Shown: positions 29,946 to 37,272 of the stretch, piece after piece | Layout of the letters: each line of letters starts with the position of its first letter | How positions within the stretch are numbered: the first letter of the stretch is position 1 | Virus record (IMG/VR): IMGVR_UViG_3300049893_001349 | Location: 1 to 46,752 of that record | Origin: a virus | Direction: 5' to 3' (one strand) | Length of the DNA stretch: 46,752 nt | Notes under the pieces: generated by a model | What the model was told of the DNA's origin: nothing | The model's database searches: none | The model's input: only the letters and a program-made list of their open reading frames with translations | Program-made: the position numbers and the translations under genes

Positions 29946-30091
29946 ATTTTTTCAGAAACCATTTTTTTAATTTCGAGTGCCAAAGACTCTGGAACCCGAA
30001 AGGCTATCGTACAAGTCTTTTCGCCGTATTTAAGTTTTGCCCCTGAGCCTTTCCGTTGGCCACCGTGGTTAGATTGTTTTGTAGAACCCAT
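29930..30091 (-). CDS. Small ribbon-helix-helix-like protein (53 residues)
   Basis: MGSTKQSNHGGQRKGSGAKL, then KYGEKTCTIAFRVPESLALE and IKKMVSEKI: a basic N-terminal arm, then a beta strand (TCTIAFRVP) and helix (ESLALEIKKMV) as in ribbon-helix-helix proteins. It overlaps the upstream gene by 23 bases and its stop is inside the terminator hairpin. A likely DNA-binding repressor, possibly of the operators at 30805-30892. Missed by standard length limits. Confidence 0.7.
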   Translation of the reverse strand: MGSTKQSNHGGQRKGSGAKLKYGEKTCTIAFRVPESLALEIKKMVSEKIKSTF

Positions 30092-30638
30092 TTTCTTGTG
30101 AAATTGTGATTTCGGTTTTGGTGTAAGGATATCGTCTCTTTACTTCGTTTTTGATTTGCATTTGATTATCAAAAGAGTCAAAAATAGACCCGACAAATTT
30201 CCCTGTATACTTGTTTCGGATGGTTACTTTAACAGGAAGTTTTTTTGAGATATTTCTCAGTTGTGTTTGTTTGTACTTTTTCATTGCTTTATTGTTTAAG
30301 CCCCTGTTACGGGGCTGGTTAAATTGGTTTCTTTCAAAAATCTCTAAATCTTCATTAAATATTTCCTCAATTTCTTTTTTGAGATCTTCTATTCTGTTAT
30401 AATCAACATCTGACACAAAAGCGTTGCCTTCTTCCCAAATTTGCAAATCAATACCGTATTTGCTAATTGAATATTTAGAAAATAAATCATGTATTTTTTG
30501 AACATTTTCAGTCCAAAACCCATCCGAACCGTTTTCGCCAGCCCAATTTGCATCATAATCTTCTTGTGTAAGAAGAAATGAAATGCTTACAGTTGCGTTG
30601 CCATTTTTGTTTGATACTACTAAATCTGAAGTTGCCAT
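30069..30638 (-). CDS. Early protein, unknown
   Basis: I start at the ATG at 30638 (MATSDLVVSNKNGNATVSIS, 189 residues), which follows a textbook promoter and an AAACAATAAAACAATG leader. Contains WAGENGSDGFWTENVQKIHD, an acidic middle (EDLKKEIEEIFNEDLEIFER) and a basic segment (MKKYKQTQLRNISKKLPVKV). It forms an operon with the RHH-like gene. Family not recognised; nucleic-acid or protein binding is possible. Confidence 0.7.
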   Translation of the reverse strand: MATSDLVVSNKNGNATVSISFLLTQEDYDANWAGENGSDGFWTENVQKIHDLFSKYSISKYGIDLQIWEEGNAFVSDVDYNRIEDLKKEIEEIFNEDLEIFERNQFNQPRNRGLNNKAMKKYKQTQLRNISKKLPVKVTIRNKYTGKFVGSIFDSFDNQMQIKNEVKRRYPYTKTEITISQENGFYKTI

Positions 30639-30677
30639 TGTTTTATTGTTTAAGTGTCTGCTTCGTTGCTGACAGTA

Positions 30678-30685
30678 CAAAGGTA
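30678..30685 (-). promoter_or_regulatory. Strong minus-strand promoter TACCTTTG
   Basis: On the minus strand TTTG, about 20 bases, then TACCTTTG, full consensus. The operator-like repeats lie about 120-210 bases upstream of it. Drives the two minus-strand genes down to 29930. Confidence 0.8.
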
Positions 30686-30699
30686 CGAATAGTTTTTGA

Positions 30700-31350
30700 T
30701 TCTGCAAACCATTTCAAGATTATTTGGCAAAAAAAACAAATCAAAAAAGAAATTAGAAAACAAATCTTGTAACTATTTGAATATCAGAATTCTAATTACC
30801 TTTCAACTGTTCGGAAATATCGAACAGTTAATCAAATAACCATCAAATGACCATCAAATGAAAAGTTAGTTGTTCGACATTTCCGAATAACTTGAAATCA
30901 ATATCTTAACATCAAACTATTTTGTCAATCACTTTTTTGATTTTTTGATTGGCTACATTCCGACATTGATGTAGGAGACATATCACTCTAATCATTGGTG
31001 TAGAGTGTAGAGTGTAGAGTGACTGATACATTTTAAATGTACTAGTAGAGTATTAAAACATATAATTCATGTACACCTATAATATATTTTATATAATACA
31101 TATTGAGCGTGTGTAAATTCTATATAATTTACACTGTACCAGTTGATGCATTAATTTTTTTATGAATTTATTTTAATGGCTTGACCGTGCCATTGTAACT
31201 GATTGATTTAAAATCAGTCAGTTATAAAAACAAGGATTCTTGTTTTTATAAAAATAGAAAATTCTAGTTTTATAAACTTGGTAAAATAAAACACAAAAAC
31301 AGTTTGCAAATATGGTTTTGTTTTGTAGTTTAGTATTCAAAATATATAAA
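30700..31350. other. Palindrome- and repeat-rich intergenic region, candidate origin or control region
   Basis: About 650 bases without a credible gene. Contents: paired TTCG-N7-CGAA inverted repeats (30805-30829, 30868-30892); direct repeat ACCATCAAATG twice (30839-30860); GTGTAGA three times in tandem (30998-31018); GTGTAAATT-N6-AATTTACAC (31111-31134); a 14-bp imperfect palindrome (31196-31224); and a perfect 12-bp hairpin TATAAAAACAAG-GATT-CTTGTTTTTATA (31223-31250). The AT-rich stretch at 31050-31160 suits DNA opening. Divergent genes lie on both sides. Confidence 0.65.
30805..30892. promoter_or_regulatory. Paired operator-like inverted repeats
   Basis: Copy 1: AACTGTTCG-GAAATAT-CGAACAGTT (9 bp, perfect). 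Copy 2: AGTTGTTCG-ACATTTC-CGAATAACT (one wobble), 63 bases further. Both have the core TTCG-N7-CGAA with the same 7-base spacer. This is the form of a dimeric repressor site, placed between divergent early transcription units. Confidence 0.7.
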
Positions 31351-32145
31351 ATGAAAGCCAAACCAACTCTACACATTCAAAACGAGGTGCATACTAACAC
31401 CGTTAATGTTGCTGAAAATTTAGAAATAAGACATGTCAATTTATTGAGAACTGTAAAAAGGCTTATTAGGAATGGCATGGAAGATTGTTTCTTTGAAAAG
31501 TTTTTTACAAACAAGCAAGGCAGAACTTACCCGATGTACGAAATGACAACAAAGGGATATGTAGCATTAGAGACTATCTATTTAATGTCAGATAGTTGCG
31601 ACAGAGTTGATTGCGAATTAAACAAACTTGCAAAAGAAAATGATGTTGTATATTTTATTACAAATAACAATGGCAGTGTTAAGATTGGTTACACAAGTGC
31701 TATAAGAACAAGATTGAGCGCAATTCAACTAGCGTGTGATACTTATTGCGAAATAATAGCAACTATTAAAGGTGGCAAAGAGCTTGAGAAACAAGCTCAT
31801 GAGTTTTTTAAAGAAAAAAGACTTAGCGGAGAGTGGTTTAGTATAGACGACGAGGATATATGCGACTTTGTATTTCAATTCAAATTGAAGGCAAATATAA
31901 GATATTACGAAACAATTAGAGGGATATTGTATGATTTATGGAATGATTCAGACGAAAGTGAAGAGCCTAATTTTGATGACATTTATAAAGTAAATACAAA
32001 AGAAGCGATGACGAAAGTTTTGATGGTCATAAAATACGGTATGGAGCAAAAGATGCACTACAAGGACATTTATCATTACGCTAAAGAAGAAGTAAACAAG
32101 CTTGCGGATGTGTTGATTTTCACGCCTAAAAAAATCAGAAAGTGA
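31351..32145 (+). CDS. Rha-like domain fused to MUG113/T5orf172 GIY-YIG-type nuclease domain
   Basis: I start at the ATG at 31351 (MKAKPTLHIQNEVHTNTVNV, 264 residues). Residues about 15-80 (LEIRHVNLLRTVKRLI, FEKFFTNKQGRTYPMYEMTT, KGYVALETIYLM) are the phage Rha-type regulator domain. Residues about 90-165 (VVYFITNNNGSVKIGYTSAI, RTRLSAIQLACDTYCEIIAT, EKQAHEFFKEKRLSGEWFSI) match the MUG113/T5orf172 branch of GIY-YIG nucleases. The C-terminal third is helical. The fusion suggests a regulator with nuclease activity at the start of the replication operon. It follows the repeat-rich region. Confidence 0.7.
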   Translation: MKAKPTLHIQNEVHTNTVNVAENLEIRHVNLLRTVKRLIRNGMEDCFFEKFFTNKQGRTYPMYEMTTKGYVALETIYLMSDSCDRVDCELNKLAKENDVVYFITNNNGSVKIGYTSAIRTRLSAIQLACDTYCEIIATIKGGKELEKQAHEFFKEKRLSGEWFSIDDEDICDFVFQFKLKANIRYYETIRGILYDLWNDSDESEEPNFDDIYKVNTKEAMTKVLMVIKYGMEQKMHYKDIYHYAKEEVNKLADVLIFTPKKIRK

Positions 32146-32870
32146 GCCGTAAAGCGTTCAACTTTTTTCGTTCATATTATGATGTAGCGAAAGAAATTCC
32201 TGAAAAATATAGAGGCAAATTTCTAATGGCCGTGTGCGATTATGAATTTTCTGGAATTATTCCAGATTTTTCAGATTCTCCAAAGGTATTAAAACTAGCT
32301 TGGGTTAGTATTTTTCATTCACTAGAAAAACAGCTAAGTGGTTATAATTCAGCCACTTCACTACCTACACCCCAAGAGGGTAGTATTGAGGGCTCTTTAA
32401 AGGGGTCTACCAAGGAATCCACTAAGCAAGAAAAAGAAGAAGTAAAAGAAAAAGAACAATTAGAAAGTAAAAGTAAAAGAGAAAAGAAACCAAAGGCCGA
32501 AACTAGCGTTTCGTACACCTCTTTTGGAGAGGGAGAAAATATAAAAATTGAATCTGATAAAATTCAGGACATTGATTTGTTTTTCGAATTCGATGAAGTT
32601 TTGAGAGATGCCTGCATCACGCTTCTTGATGACTGGCTTCAAACGAATAAAAAAGGTAACAAAGGAGACAAGGAATGTAAAGGGATAACCTCGTTTAAAG
32701 CATATTGCCGTAGATGGGTAAAAAAGACCGTTTTAAAAGAATTTCAAGAACAAGGAAGGACTAATACTGGTCTAAAGGTAATAACGCCACAAACGCAAGG
32801 AAAACAGCCAGAAAAGGAAGGTTTCTTTTCGAAGGCTTCTAAGATTGATTTGTTTGCATGGGACAAATAA
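32142..32870 (+). CDS. Putative replication initiator-like protein (DUF6291-type N-terminus)
   Basis: Protein of 242 residues starting with GTG that overlaps the preceding TGA. The N-terminus (RKAFNFFRSYYDVAKEIPEK, GKFLMAVCDYEFSGIIPDF) resembles the short helical domain found at the start of many Bacteroidota phage replication proteins (DUF6291). A very charged linker follows (KGSTKESTKQEKEEVKEKEQ), then a helical C-terminal domain (FDEVLRDACITLLDDWLQTN). It precedes the recombination genes. No helicase motifs, so it may be a loader or initiator. Confidence 0.65.
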   Translation: MSRKAFNFFRSYYDVAKEIPEKYRGKFLMAVCDYEFSGIIPDFSDSPKVLKLAWVSIFHSLEKQLSGYNSATSLPTPQEGSIEGSLKGSTKESTKQEKEEVKEKEQLESKSKREKKPKAETSVSYTSFGEGENIKIESDKIQDIDLFFEFDEVLRDACITLLDDWLQTNKKGNKGDKECKGITSFKAYCRRWVKKTVLKEFQEQGRTNTGLKVITPQTQGKQPEKEGFFSKASKIDLFAWDK

Positions 32871-32898
32871 AAGCGAAATTCATAAATAAGTATAAACT

Positions 32899-33705
32899 AT
32901 GATTAGAGACGAGATAAGGCACGCTTTAGAATCGTGCAACGGTGTTAGGATTTGCCACATGGTTCAGCAAGGGCAAAAAGAACAAATAAAGCAAGAAATA
33001 GGCAAAGGAGTAACGTTTTATTGTGCGGCCAAAGGGTTCAATATGGACTCCAGAAAGGACGAGCTTAACGCCGTGACAATGGCCATATTTACGAGTCTAC
33101 GTACTGCTTTCGCTGGTTTGGCAATTGGAGAAATTAGCTTGATTTTCGACTACGCTCTGGGCGGTTCTCTTCCAAGTTGCGATAAGTATGTAATGACAGC
33201 TGATGCGTTTACAATCCCCGCAAAGGCTTACTACACCTCAAAACTACGGAAAGAAGTAACGGCCGATCTTCCAATAAGAAACGCCCTTCCAGAATATAAA
33301 AAACCTTTGGATGAAAACTTATCTGAGTCCGAAAAGCAGGCTAAAGGCAGGGAGTTTGCTCTTGAATTATATCGAAAGATGTACAATGCCTATTATTACA
33401 ACAAACATAAATCCGAAATAGCTGAGTTTGAATTCGGATCGCTTGTTTACGATAATTTGAAACGGGTAGGTAAAGTTGCAGTAACCAAAGAACACCTTGA
33501 ACAAGCCGCTGAATACGTAAACATGGAATTTAGGCAAACAAGGAATCCAGATCTCAAGCCAATCACAAAGATTGTCGAAGAAATGATGTTAAAAGGCATA
33601 GAGCAAATAAAAACGACATTCCTACGCAAAGAAGCCGAACGCCTATGTTTAAAAGAATATTTTGAAGAATTAATAAAAAAAGACAAGGCCAAAGCTTGTA
33701 AATAA
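32899..33705 (+). CDS. Protein of the recombination/replication operon, unknown
   Basis: Protein of 268 residues between the initiator-like gene and RecT. Mostly helical, with C18-x-C sites (CNGVRICHMVQQG), GGSLPSCDKYVMTADAFT in the middle, and a charged C-terminus (FEELIKKDKAKACK). The position suggests an ssDNA- or replication-associated factor. I recognise no family; it seems frequent in Bacteroidota phages with recT nearby. Confidence 0.6.
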   Translation: MIRDEIRHALESCNGVRICHMVQQGQKEQIKQEIGKGVTFYCAAKGFNMDSRKDELNAVTMAIFTSLRTAFAGLAIGEISLIFDYALGGSLPSCDKYVMTADAFTIPAKAYYTSKLRKEVTADLPIRNALPEYKKPLDENLSESEKQAKGREFALELYRKMYNAYYYNKHKSEIAEFEFGSLVYDNLKRVGKVAVTKEHLEQAAEYVNMEFRQTRNPDLKPITKIVEEMMLKGIEQIKTTFLRKEAERLCLKEYFEELIKKDKAKACK

Positions 33706-33716
33706 TAAAAAAGTAT

Positions 33717-33724
33717 TAAATTTG
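33717..33724 (+). promoter_or_regulatory. Promoter TTG-N18-TAAATTTG before recT
   Basis: TTG at 33696-33698, spacer TAAATAATAAAAAAGTAT, then TAAATTTG. Leader ends in AACAACAAAGCAATG, identical to that before 24917. The AATAAAAAAGTAT spacer recurs in four other promoters of this genome. Confidence 0.85.
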
Positions 33725-33746
33725 TATCGAATTAAACAACAAAGCA

Positions 33747-34598
33747 ATGAGCAACTTAACAACAAAACAGATTTTCGACCGACCAGACATTAAGTCGAAG
33801 ATTAGCGAGGTAATGAACACTAACAGCACGGCGTTTATTACAACTGTATTGCAAATAGTAAACTCAAACGATCTTCTGAAGGATGCAGACCCGTTAAGCG
33901 TTTACAATGCTGCCATGATTTCGGCAACGTTGAACCTTAACATTAACCCAAATTTCGGTTACGCCTATATTGTGCCTTACAAGGGGAAAGCTCAATTTCA
34001 GATGGGATGGAGAGGGTATGTCCAATTGGCACTACGAACCAACCAATACAAGGAAATCGGAGTGAAAGAAGTATTCCAAGGCCAATACATAGAAGACGAC
34101 TCCATAAGAGGCTTTAGGTTTTCTTGGAGCGCAAAAACATCCGATGTAGTAATCGGTTATGTAGCTTGGTTTTCGCTTCTTAACGGATTTGAGCAAGTTA
34201 TTTACATGCCAAAGGATAAAGCACATGCGCACGGGAAAAAGTACTCACAAACGTTTAAAAATGGTCGAGGACTATGGGTAGATGACTTTGATTCTATGGC
34301 AAAGAAGACAGTTTTAAAACATTTGTTGCAAAAATATGGCATTTTGTCTACGGAAATGGAAAAGGCTATTGTTACCGACCAAGCAGTAATTAAGAATTAC
34401 GAAACACAAGAGCTTGAGTATGTTGACAATGAAGTAACTCACGAAAGTCCAGAAGAAAAGAAAATCAGACTTTCAGAACTATTCGAAAGCTTAGAAGACA
34501 AGCTAACTGATCCAGAAAAACAAGCAATCAGAAAAACGATTTCTGAAAGTATTGTTTCGGAGTACGACAAAACAATTAACTACCTAAAAACTAAGTAA
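33747..34598 (+). CDS. recT: RecT single-strand annealing recombinase
   Basis: Protein of 283 residues. The hallmark block LNLNINPNFGYAYIVPYKGK, AQFQMGWRGYVQLALRTNQY (residues about 64-105) is the RecT signature. KTVLKHLLQKYGILSTEMEK at about 190-210 also agrees with the family. Anneals complementary single strands exposed by the exonuclease next door, which supports replication through concatemers. Has its own promoter. Confidence 0.95.
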   Translation: MSNLTTKQIFDRPDIKSKISEVMNTNSTAFITTVLQIVNSNDLLKDADPLSVYNAAMISATLNLNINPNFGYAYIVPYKGKAQFQMGWRGYVQLALRTNQYKEIGVKEVFQGQYIEDDSIRGFRFSWSAKTSDVVIGYVAWFSLLNGFEQVIYMPKDKAHAHGKKYSQTFKNGRGLWVDDFDSMAKKTVLKHLLQKYGILSTEMEKAIVTDQAVIKNYETQELEYVDNEVTHESPEEKKIRLSELFESLEDKLTDPEKQAIRKTISESIVSEYDKTINYLKTK

Positions 34599-35381
34599 AT
34601 GGTGAGTGAAACAGTAATACAAAGGTTCGGGCGGGTAACTTGCTCGAACTTTCACAAAATAATCGGAGAGGGTAAAGGAAGGCCATTTTCTGCGCCTGCA
34701 TACACATACTTTGAAGAACTAGCAATGGAGAGGGTAATTAAAGAACCGATTGAAAAGGATTCGTCAAACTCAAATTTTGCGTGGGGTCGAGTGTGCGAGC
34801 TTTACGTAAACGACAAATACCTATTCGGATGGGAGTTCTTACACGACGTAAGCAAGTTGCACCCGTCCGGACACTATTCAGGCCGTCCGGATGTAACAAA
34901 GGACGACGAAATAACAGGGGATATAAAGTGTCCAGTGACTTCAAAATCGTTTATTTCGCAGCTCCAGTGCATAGTTGTAATGAACAAAAAAGGAGACGTT
35001 GGCCGTGAAATGTTTAAGGAAAGGCACGCCGATTATTACTGGCAAATCGTTTCAGGAGCTGAGCTTAGAGGCCACAAAAAAGGCGCTTTGATACTTTTTA
35101 TGCCAACTAATGGATTGATACCAGATATAATCGATTACATTACGAACCTAGACGAATCTAAATTTAAAAGCCCAGATGAGTATTTGCAAATGAAAAACGA
35201 CACGTACGGAATATCAATTGCAAATCACAACCGCCTTTCTAGTTGTAGTTTGGGCGGGATTTATTTTGGGTATTTCGATATTCCAGAAGAAGACTTAGAG
35301 ACCGTAAGGTTTAGAGCTAAGTTGGCAGATGCGGAAATTGAAAGGCGTGCGGAAATAATAAAAGAAAATTTATCAATATGA
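34599..35381 (+). CDS. YqaJ/lambda-type exonuclease
   Basis: Protein of 260 residues. The nuclease core shows HYSGRPDVTKDDEITGDIKC, giving the D...(D/E)xK metal site (RPDV, then GDIKCP) and a helical segment (YYWQIVSGAELRGHKKGALI) with the family's conserved QxxxG-type region. N-terminus RFGRVTCSNFHKIIGEGKGR also fits YqaJ exonucleases. Resects dsDNA 5'-3' to feed RecT; the two genes are adjacent and touch. Confidence 0.9.
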   Translation: MVSETVIQRFGRVTCSNFHKIIGEGKGRPFSAPAYTYFEELAMERVIKEPIEKDSSNSNFAWGRVCELYVNDKYLFGWEFLHDVSKLHPSGHYSGRPDVTKDDEITGDIKCPVTSKSFISQLQCIVVMNKKGDVGREMFKERHADYYWQIVSGAELRGHKKGALILFMPTNGLIPDIIDYITNLDESKFKSPDEYLQMKNDTYGISIANHNRLSSCSLGGIYFGYFDIPEEDLETVRFRAKLADAEIERRAEIIKENLSI

Positions 35382-35611
35382 CAGCGCAAGAAGCAAAAGC
35401 AAAGGCAAGTGAAAATGTACTAAAAAAATTCGATTTTCAACTTGGCGAGATACTTAAATCAATTGAGGCATGTGCTAATAAAGGGGAGTTTCATTGTAAT
35501 TATTATGAAAATATTAATCCAAATGTAAAAGAAACGCTTAGAAATTTAGGTTATGTCGTTAAATCAGAATCGTTCAGAAACGAAGAACTAACTACAATAA
35601 GTTGGGCTTAA
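35378..35611 (+). CDS. Small protein after the exonuclease
   Basis: Protein of 77 residues, ATGA-coupled to the exonuclease. Helical first half (LKKFDFQLGEILKSIEACAN), then a beta part (YVVKSESFRNEELTTISWA). A possible accessory factor of the RecT/exonuclease pair. Family unknown. Confidence 0.65.
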   Translation: MTAQEAKAKASENVLKKFDFQLGEILKSIEACANKGEFHCNYYENINPNVKETLRNLGYVVKSESFRNEELTTISWA

Positions 35612-35634
35612 TTTGTAGTATAATAAAAAAGCAT

Positions 35635-35642
35635 TATATTTG
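35635..35642 (+). promoter_or_regulatory. Promoter TTG-N19-TATATTTG, leaderless
   Basis: TTG at 35613-35615, 19-base spacer containing TAATAAAAAAGC, then TATATTTG. The start codon at 35646 is three bases after the box, so the transcript would start at or near the ATG. Confidence 0.8.
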
Positions 35643-35645
35643 AAC

Positions 35646-35888
35646 ATGACTCAAGCGCAAGTAAGACATATCATTTCGTTATTGCCTCATTGGAATATAT
35701 CGGCCATGTGTGAACTGGCTGGTATTTCTAAACCAACAATGTACAATATCCTGAAAATCGACAACTATAAAGTAACCGACCGACAAGCGGAAAGGCTAAA
35801 AAAGGTTTTTGCAAGGGATTCCGTAGCAAGGAAATATATGATCGATAACAACTTGATTCAAGATGACACCTCCATGATTTGGGATTAA
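35646..35888 (+). CDS. HTH regulator
   Basis: ATG at 35646 (MTQAQVRHIISLLPHWNISA, 80 residues); the TTG two codons upstream lies in the promoter box. MCELAGISKPTMYNILKIDN is a clear helix-turn-helix followed by KVTDRQAERLKKVFARDS. A single-gene unit with its own promoter and terminator, probably a leaderless transcript. Likely regulator. Confidence 0.75.
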   Translation: MTQAQVRHIISLLPHWNISAMCELAGISKPTMYNILKIDNYKVTDRQAERLKKVFARDSVARKYMIDNNLIQDDTSMIWD

Positions 35889-35921
35889 TCTGCTTTGTTC
35901 TTTATTGTTTAAGTACTAAAA

Positions 35922-35953
35922 AGTCTGTTTCTCATAGAGACAGATTTTTTTTT
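35922..35953 (+). terminator. Terminator after the 35646 gene
   Basis: Imperfect stem CTGTTTCTC-ATA-GAGACAG with a two-base bulge followed by ATTTTTTTTT. Adequate for a Rho-independent terminator. Confidence 0.7.
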
Positions 35954-36005
35954 GAATAAAAAGTAACGAAAAACTATTAAGACAGTATAATTAATAAAAA
36001 AGTAT

Positions 36006-36013
36006 TATCTTTA
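36006..36013 (+). promoter_or_regulatory. Promoter TATCTTTA
   Basis: Preceded by ATTAATAAAAAAGTAT, the same spacer as other promoters of the phage. The last base differs from TTTG. Leader ends in AAACAATAAAGAAATG. Confidence 0.65.
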
Positions 36014-36034
36014 CACCAACAAAACAATAAAGAA

Positions 36035-36268
36035 ATGAAACAGGTATTTATCGCAGTTGTCGGAGTGCCAAATGCTCAGCAATTGCACAACCCAAGATTG
36101 AAAGCTACATATCACAATGGTTTTGTAGTTTTTGAAGGTCTTATAAGTCTCATAGAATTCGAAATTATAGCCTTAGCACTCCGTGGAATAAAGGCTTTCG
36201 TATTCTGGGATGTGTCGCAAAGCATCAAGGATTTAACTATAAAAACGTGCCAAAAATTAGCAAAATGA
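36035..36268 (+). CDS. Small protein of an orphan-gene operon
   Basis: Protein of 77 residues, QVFIAVVGVPNAQQLHNPRL, with a central strand/helix (VVFEGLISLIEFEIIALALR). It is the first of five overlapping small genes (to 37272). Family unknown. Confidence 0.65.
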   Translation: MKQVFIAVVGVPNAQQLHNPRLKATYHNGFVVFEGLISLIEFEIIALALRGIKAFVFWDVSQSIKDLTIKTCQKLAK

Positions 36269-36411
36269 ACGGAACCAAGATTCTTATAATGGCCGTTTTG
36301 GTTGGATGGTTGTTTAGTACAGGTTACCTTATAGCCTCTGTAATTGTCTGTTTTTTCGTGGCCATGGTTGCAATTTTTAATGAAGAAAGAAAACTAAACC
36401 GAAAGTATTGA
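36265..36411 (+). CDS. Small membrane protein (48 residues)
   Basis: MNGTKILIMAVLVGWLFSTG, then YLIASVIVCFFVAMVAIFNE and a basic tail ERKLNRKY. Two hydrophobic segments of about 15-18 residues. The ATG overlaps the previous stop (ATGA) and its TGA overlaps the next ATG (TGATG), so it is part of a coupled series. Below usual length cut-offs. Confidence 0.65.
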   Translation: MNGTKILIMAVLVGWLFSTGYLIASVIVCFFVAMVAIFNEERKLNRKY

Positions 36412-36752
36412 TGAGCGCAATTGAATTTATAAAGGAAGCTACAAAGTACAAACCTCTCGATTTAGAGGGGCTTTGTGAGGCCATGAACTCGCAAGAGTAC
36501 ATAGAGTTAAAAAATAACGAATACGTCAAGTTTTGCGAAGGGTTGTATGGCCAAAAAGGAGTCAAGCCTGAATTGGCAGTTCTTGAATATACTAAAGATG
36601 GCCGAATTAATGGCGACAAAATTGAGTTCTCGAAAGCGCAAAAGAAAACAGTTAGTTTCGCAGAATTTACACATGGGTTATGTATTGAACCAGAATGTGT
36701 AAGGATTGCTTGGGTGAAGGTGGCTGTTTATAAGAAACATTTCAAGTTATGA
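36411..36752 (+). CDS. Small protein, unknown
   Basis: Starts at the ATG at 36411 (MSAIEFIKEATKYKPLDLEG, 113 residues) rather than the TTG before it. Helical N-terminus with ELKNNEYVKFCEGLYGQKGV and a beta C-terminus. Overlaps both neighbours. Family unknown. Confidence 0.65.
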   Translation: MSAIEFIKEATKYKPLDLEGLCEAMNSQEYIELKNNEYVKFCEGLYGQKGVKPELAVLEYTKDGRINGDKIEFSKAQKKTVSFAEFTHGLCIEPECVRIAWVKVAVYKKHFKL

Positions 36753-37033
36753 AACGACTGATTAAAATAGCACTTATGTTCTTGCTTAGAGCTGTGCTGT
36801 GGTTGTTGTGTAATTTGGTATCTAGAAAAATGAGCCACGAACTAGAACAAAAGCGTGAAAAGGCCAAAAAAGCATTAAAAGAAGCCTTTGGAGACGTTTT
36901 TAATTACTCTGACAATAGTTTGTTTGTTTTTCATAATAAACGTATTGTACGCTATTATTTCACAACGGAAACATACCAAGGGGCGGGGTTGAAAGGCAAA
37001 GGGATCGAAAATTTAATAAAAAGAAGCAAATGA
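36749..37033 (+). CDS. Small N-terminally anchored protein
   Basis: Protein of 94 residues. One membrane segment near the N-terminus (IKIALMFLLRAVLWLLCNLV), then a charged helix (QKREKAKKALKEAFGDVF) and a strand region. ATGA overlap on both ends. Unknown role. Confidence 0.65.
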   Translation: MKRLIKIALMFLLRAVLWLLCNLVSRKMSHELEQKREKAKKALKEAFGDVFNYSDNSLFVFHNKRIVRYYFTTETYQGAGLKGKGIENLIKRSK

Positions 37034-37272
37034 GAACATACGCAACAATGGATGAACTTGGAATGAATTACTGGTTTATCAATGAAGAAAAATCTATCAA
37101 GTTAGATGTTATGTCCGAGGGGCAAAGGTTAGGAATCGTTGAGAAAAGCTATCTTGATAAGATAAAAAACGAGCCAGAAGATTCTAAAATGGAGTGTATA
37201 GAATCTTTCAAAGACTTCATAAAGGCACTTCCAGACGAACTAAAAGACATTGCAAGGGATGTTTTGAAATAA
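37030..37272 (+). CDS. Small acidic protein
   Basis: Protein of 80 residues, MRTYATMDELGMNYWFINEE, helical at the C-terminus (FKDFIKALPDELKDIARDVL). Last gene of the small-gene operon before a long noncoding stretch. Family unknown. Confidence 0.6.
   Translation: MRTYATMDELGMNYWFINEEKSIKLDVMSEGQRLGIVEKSYLDKIKNEPEDSKMECIESFKDFIKALPDELKDIARDVLK

Noticed and set aside
30998-31018. Tandem GTGTAGA repeats considered as CRISPR-like
   Set aside because: Unit is 7 bases without spacers; no cas genes.
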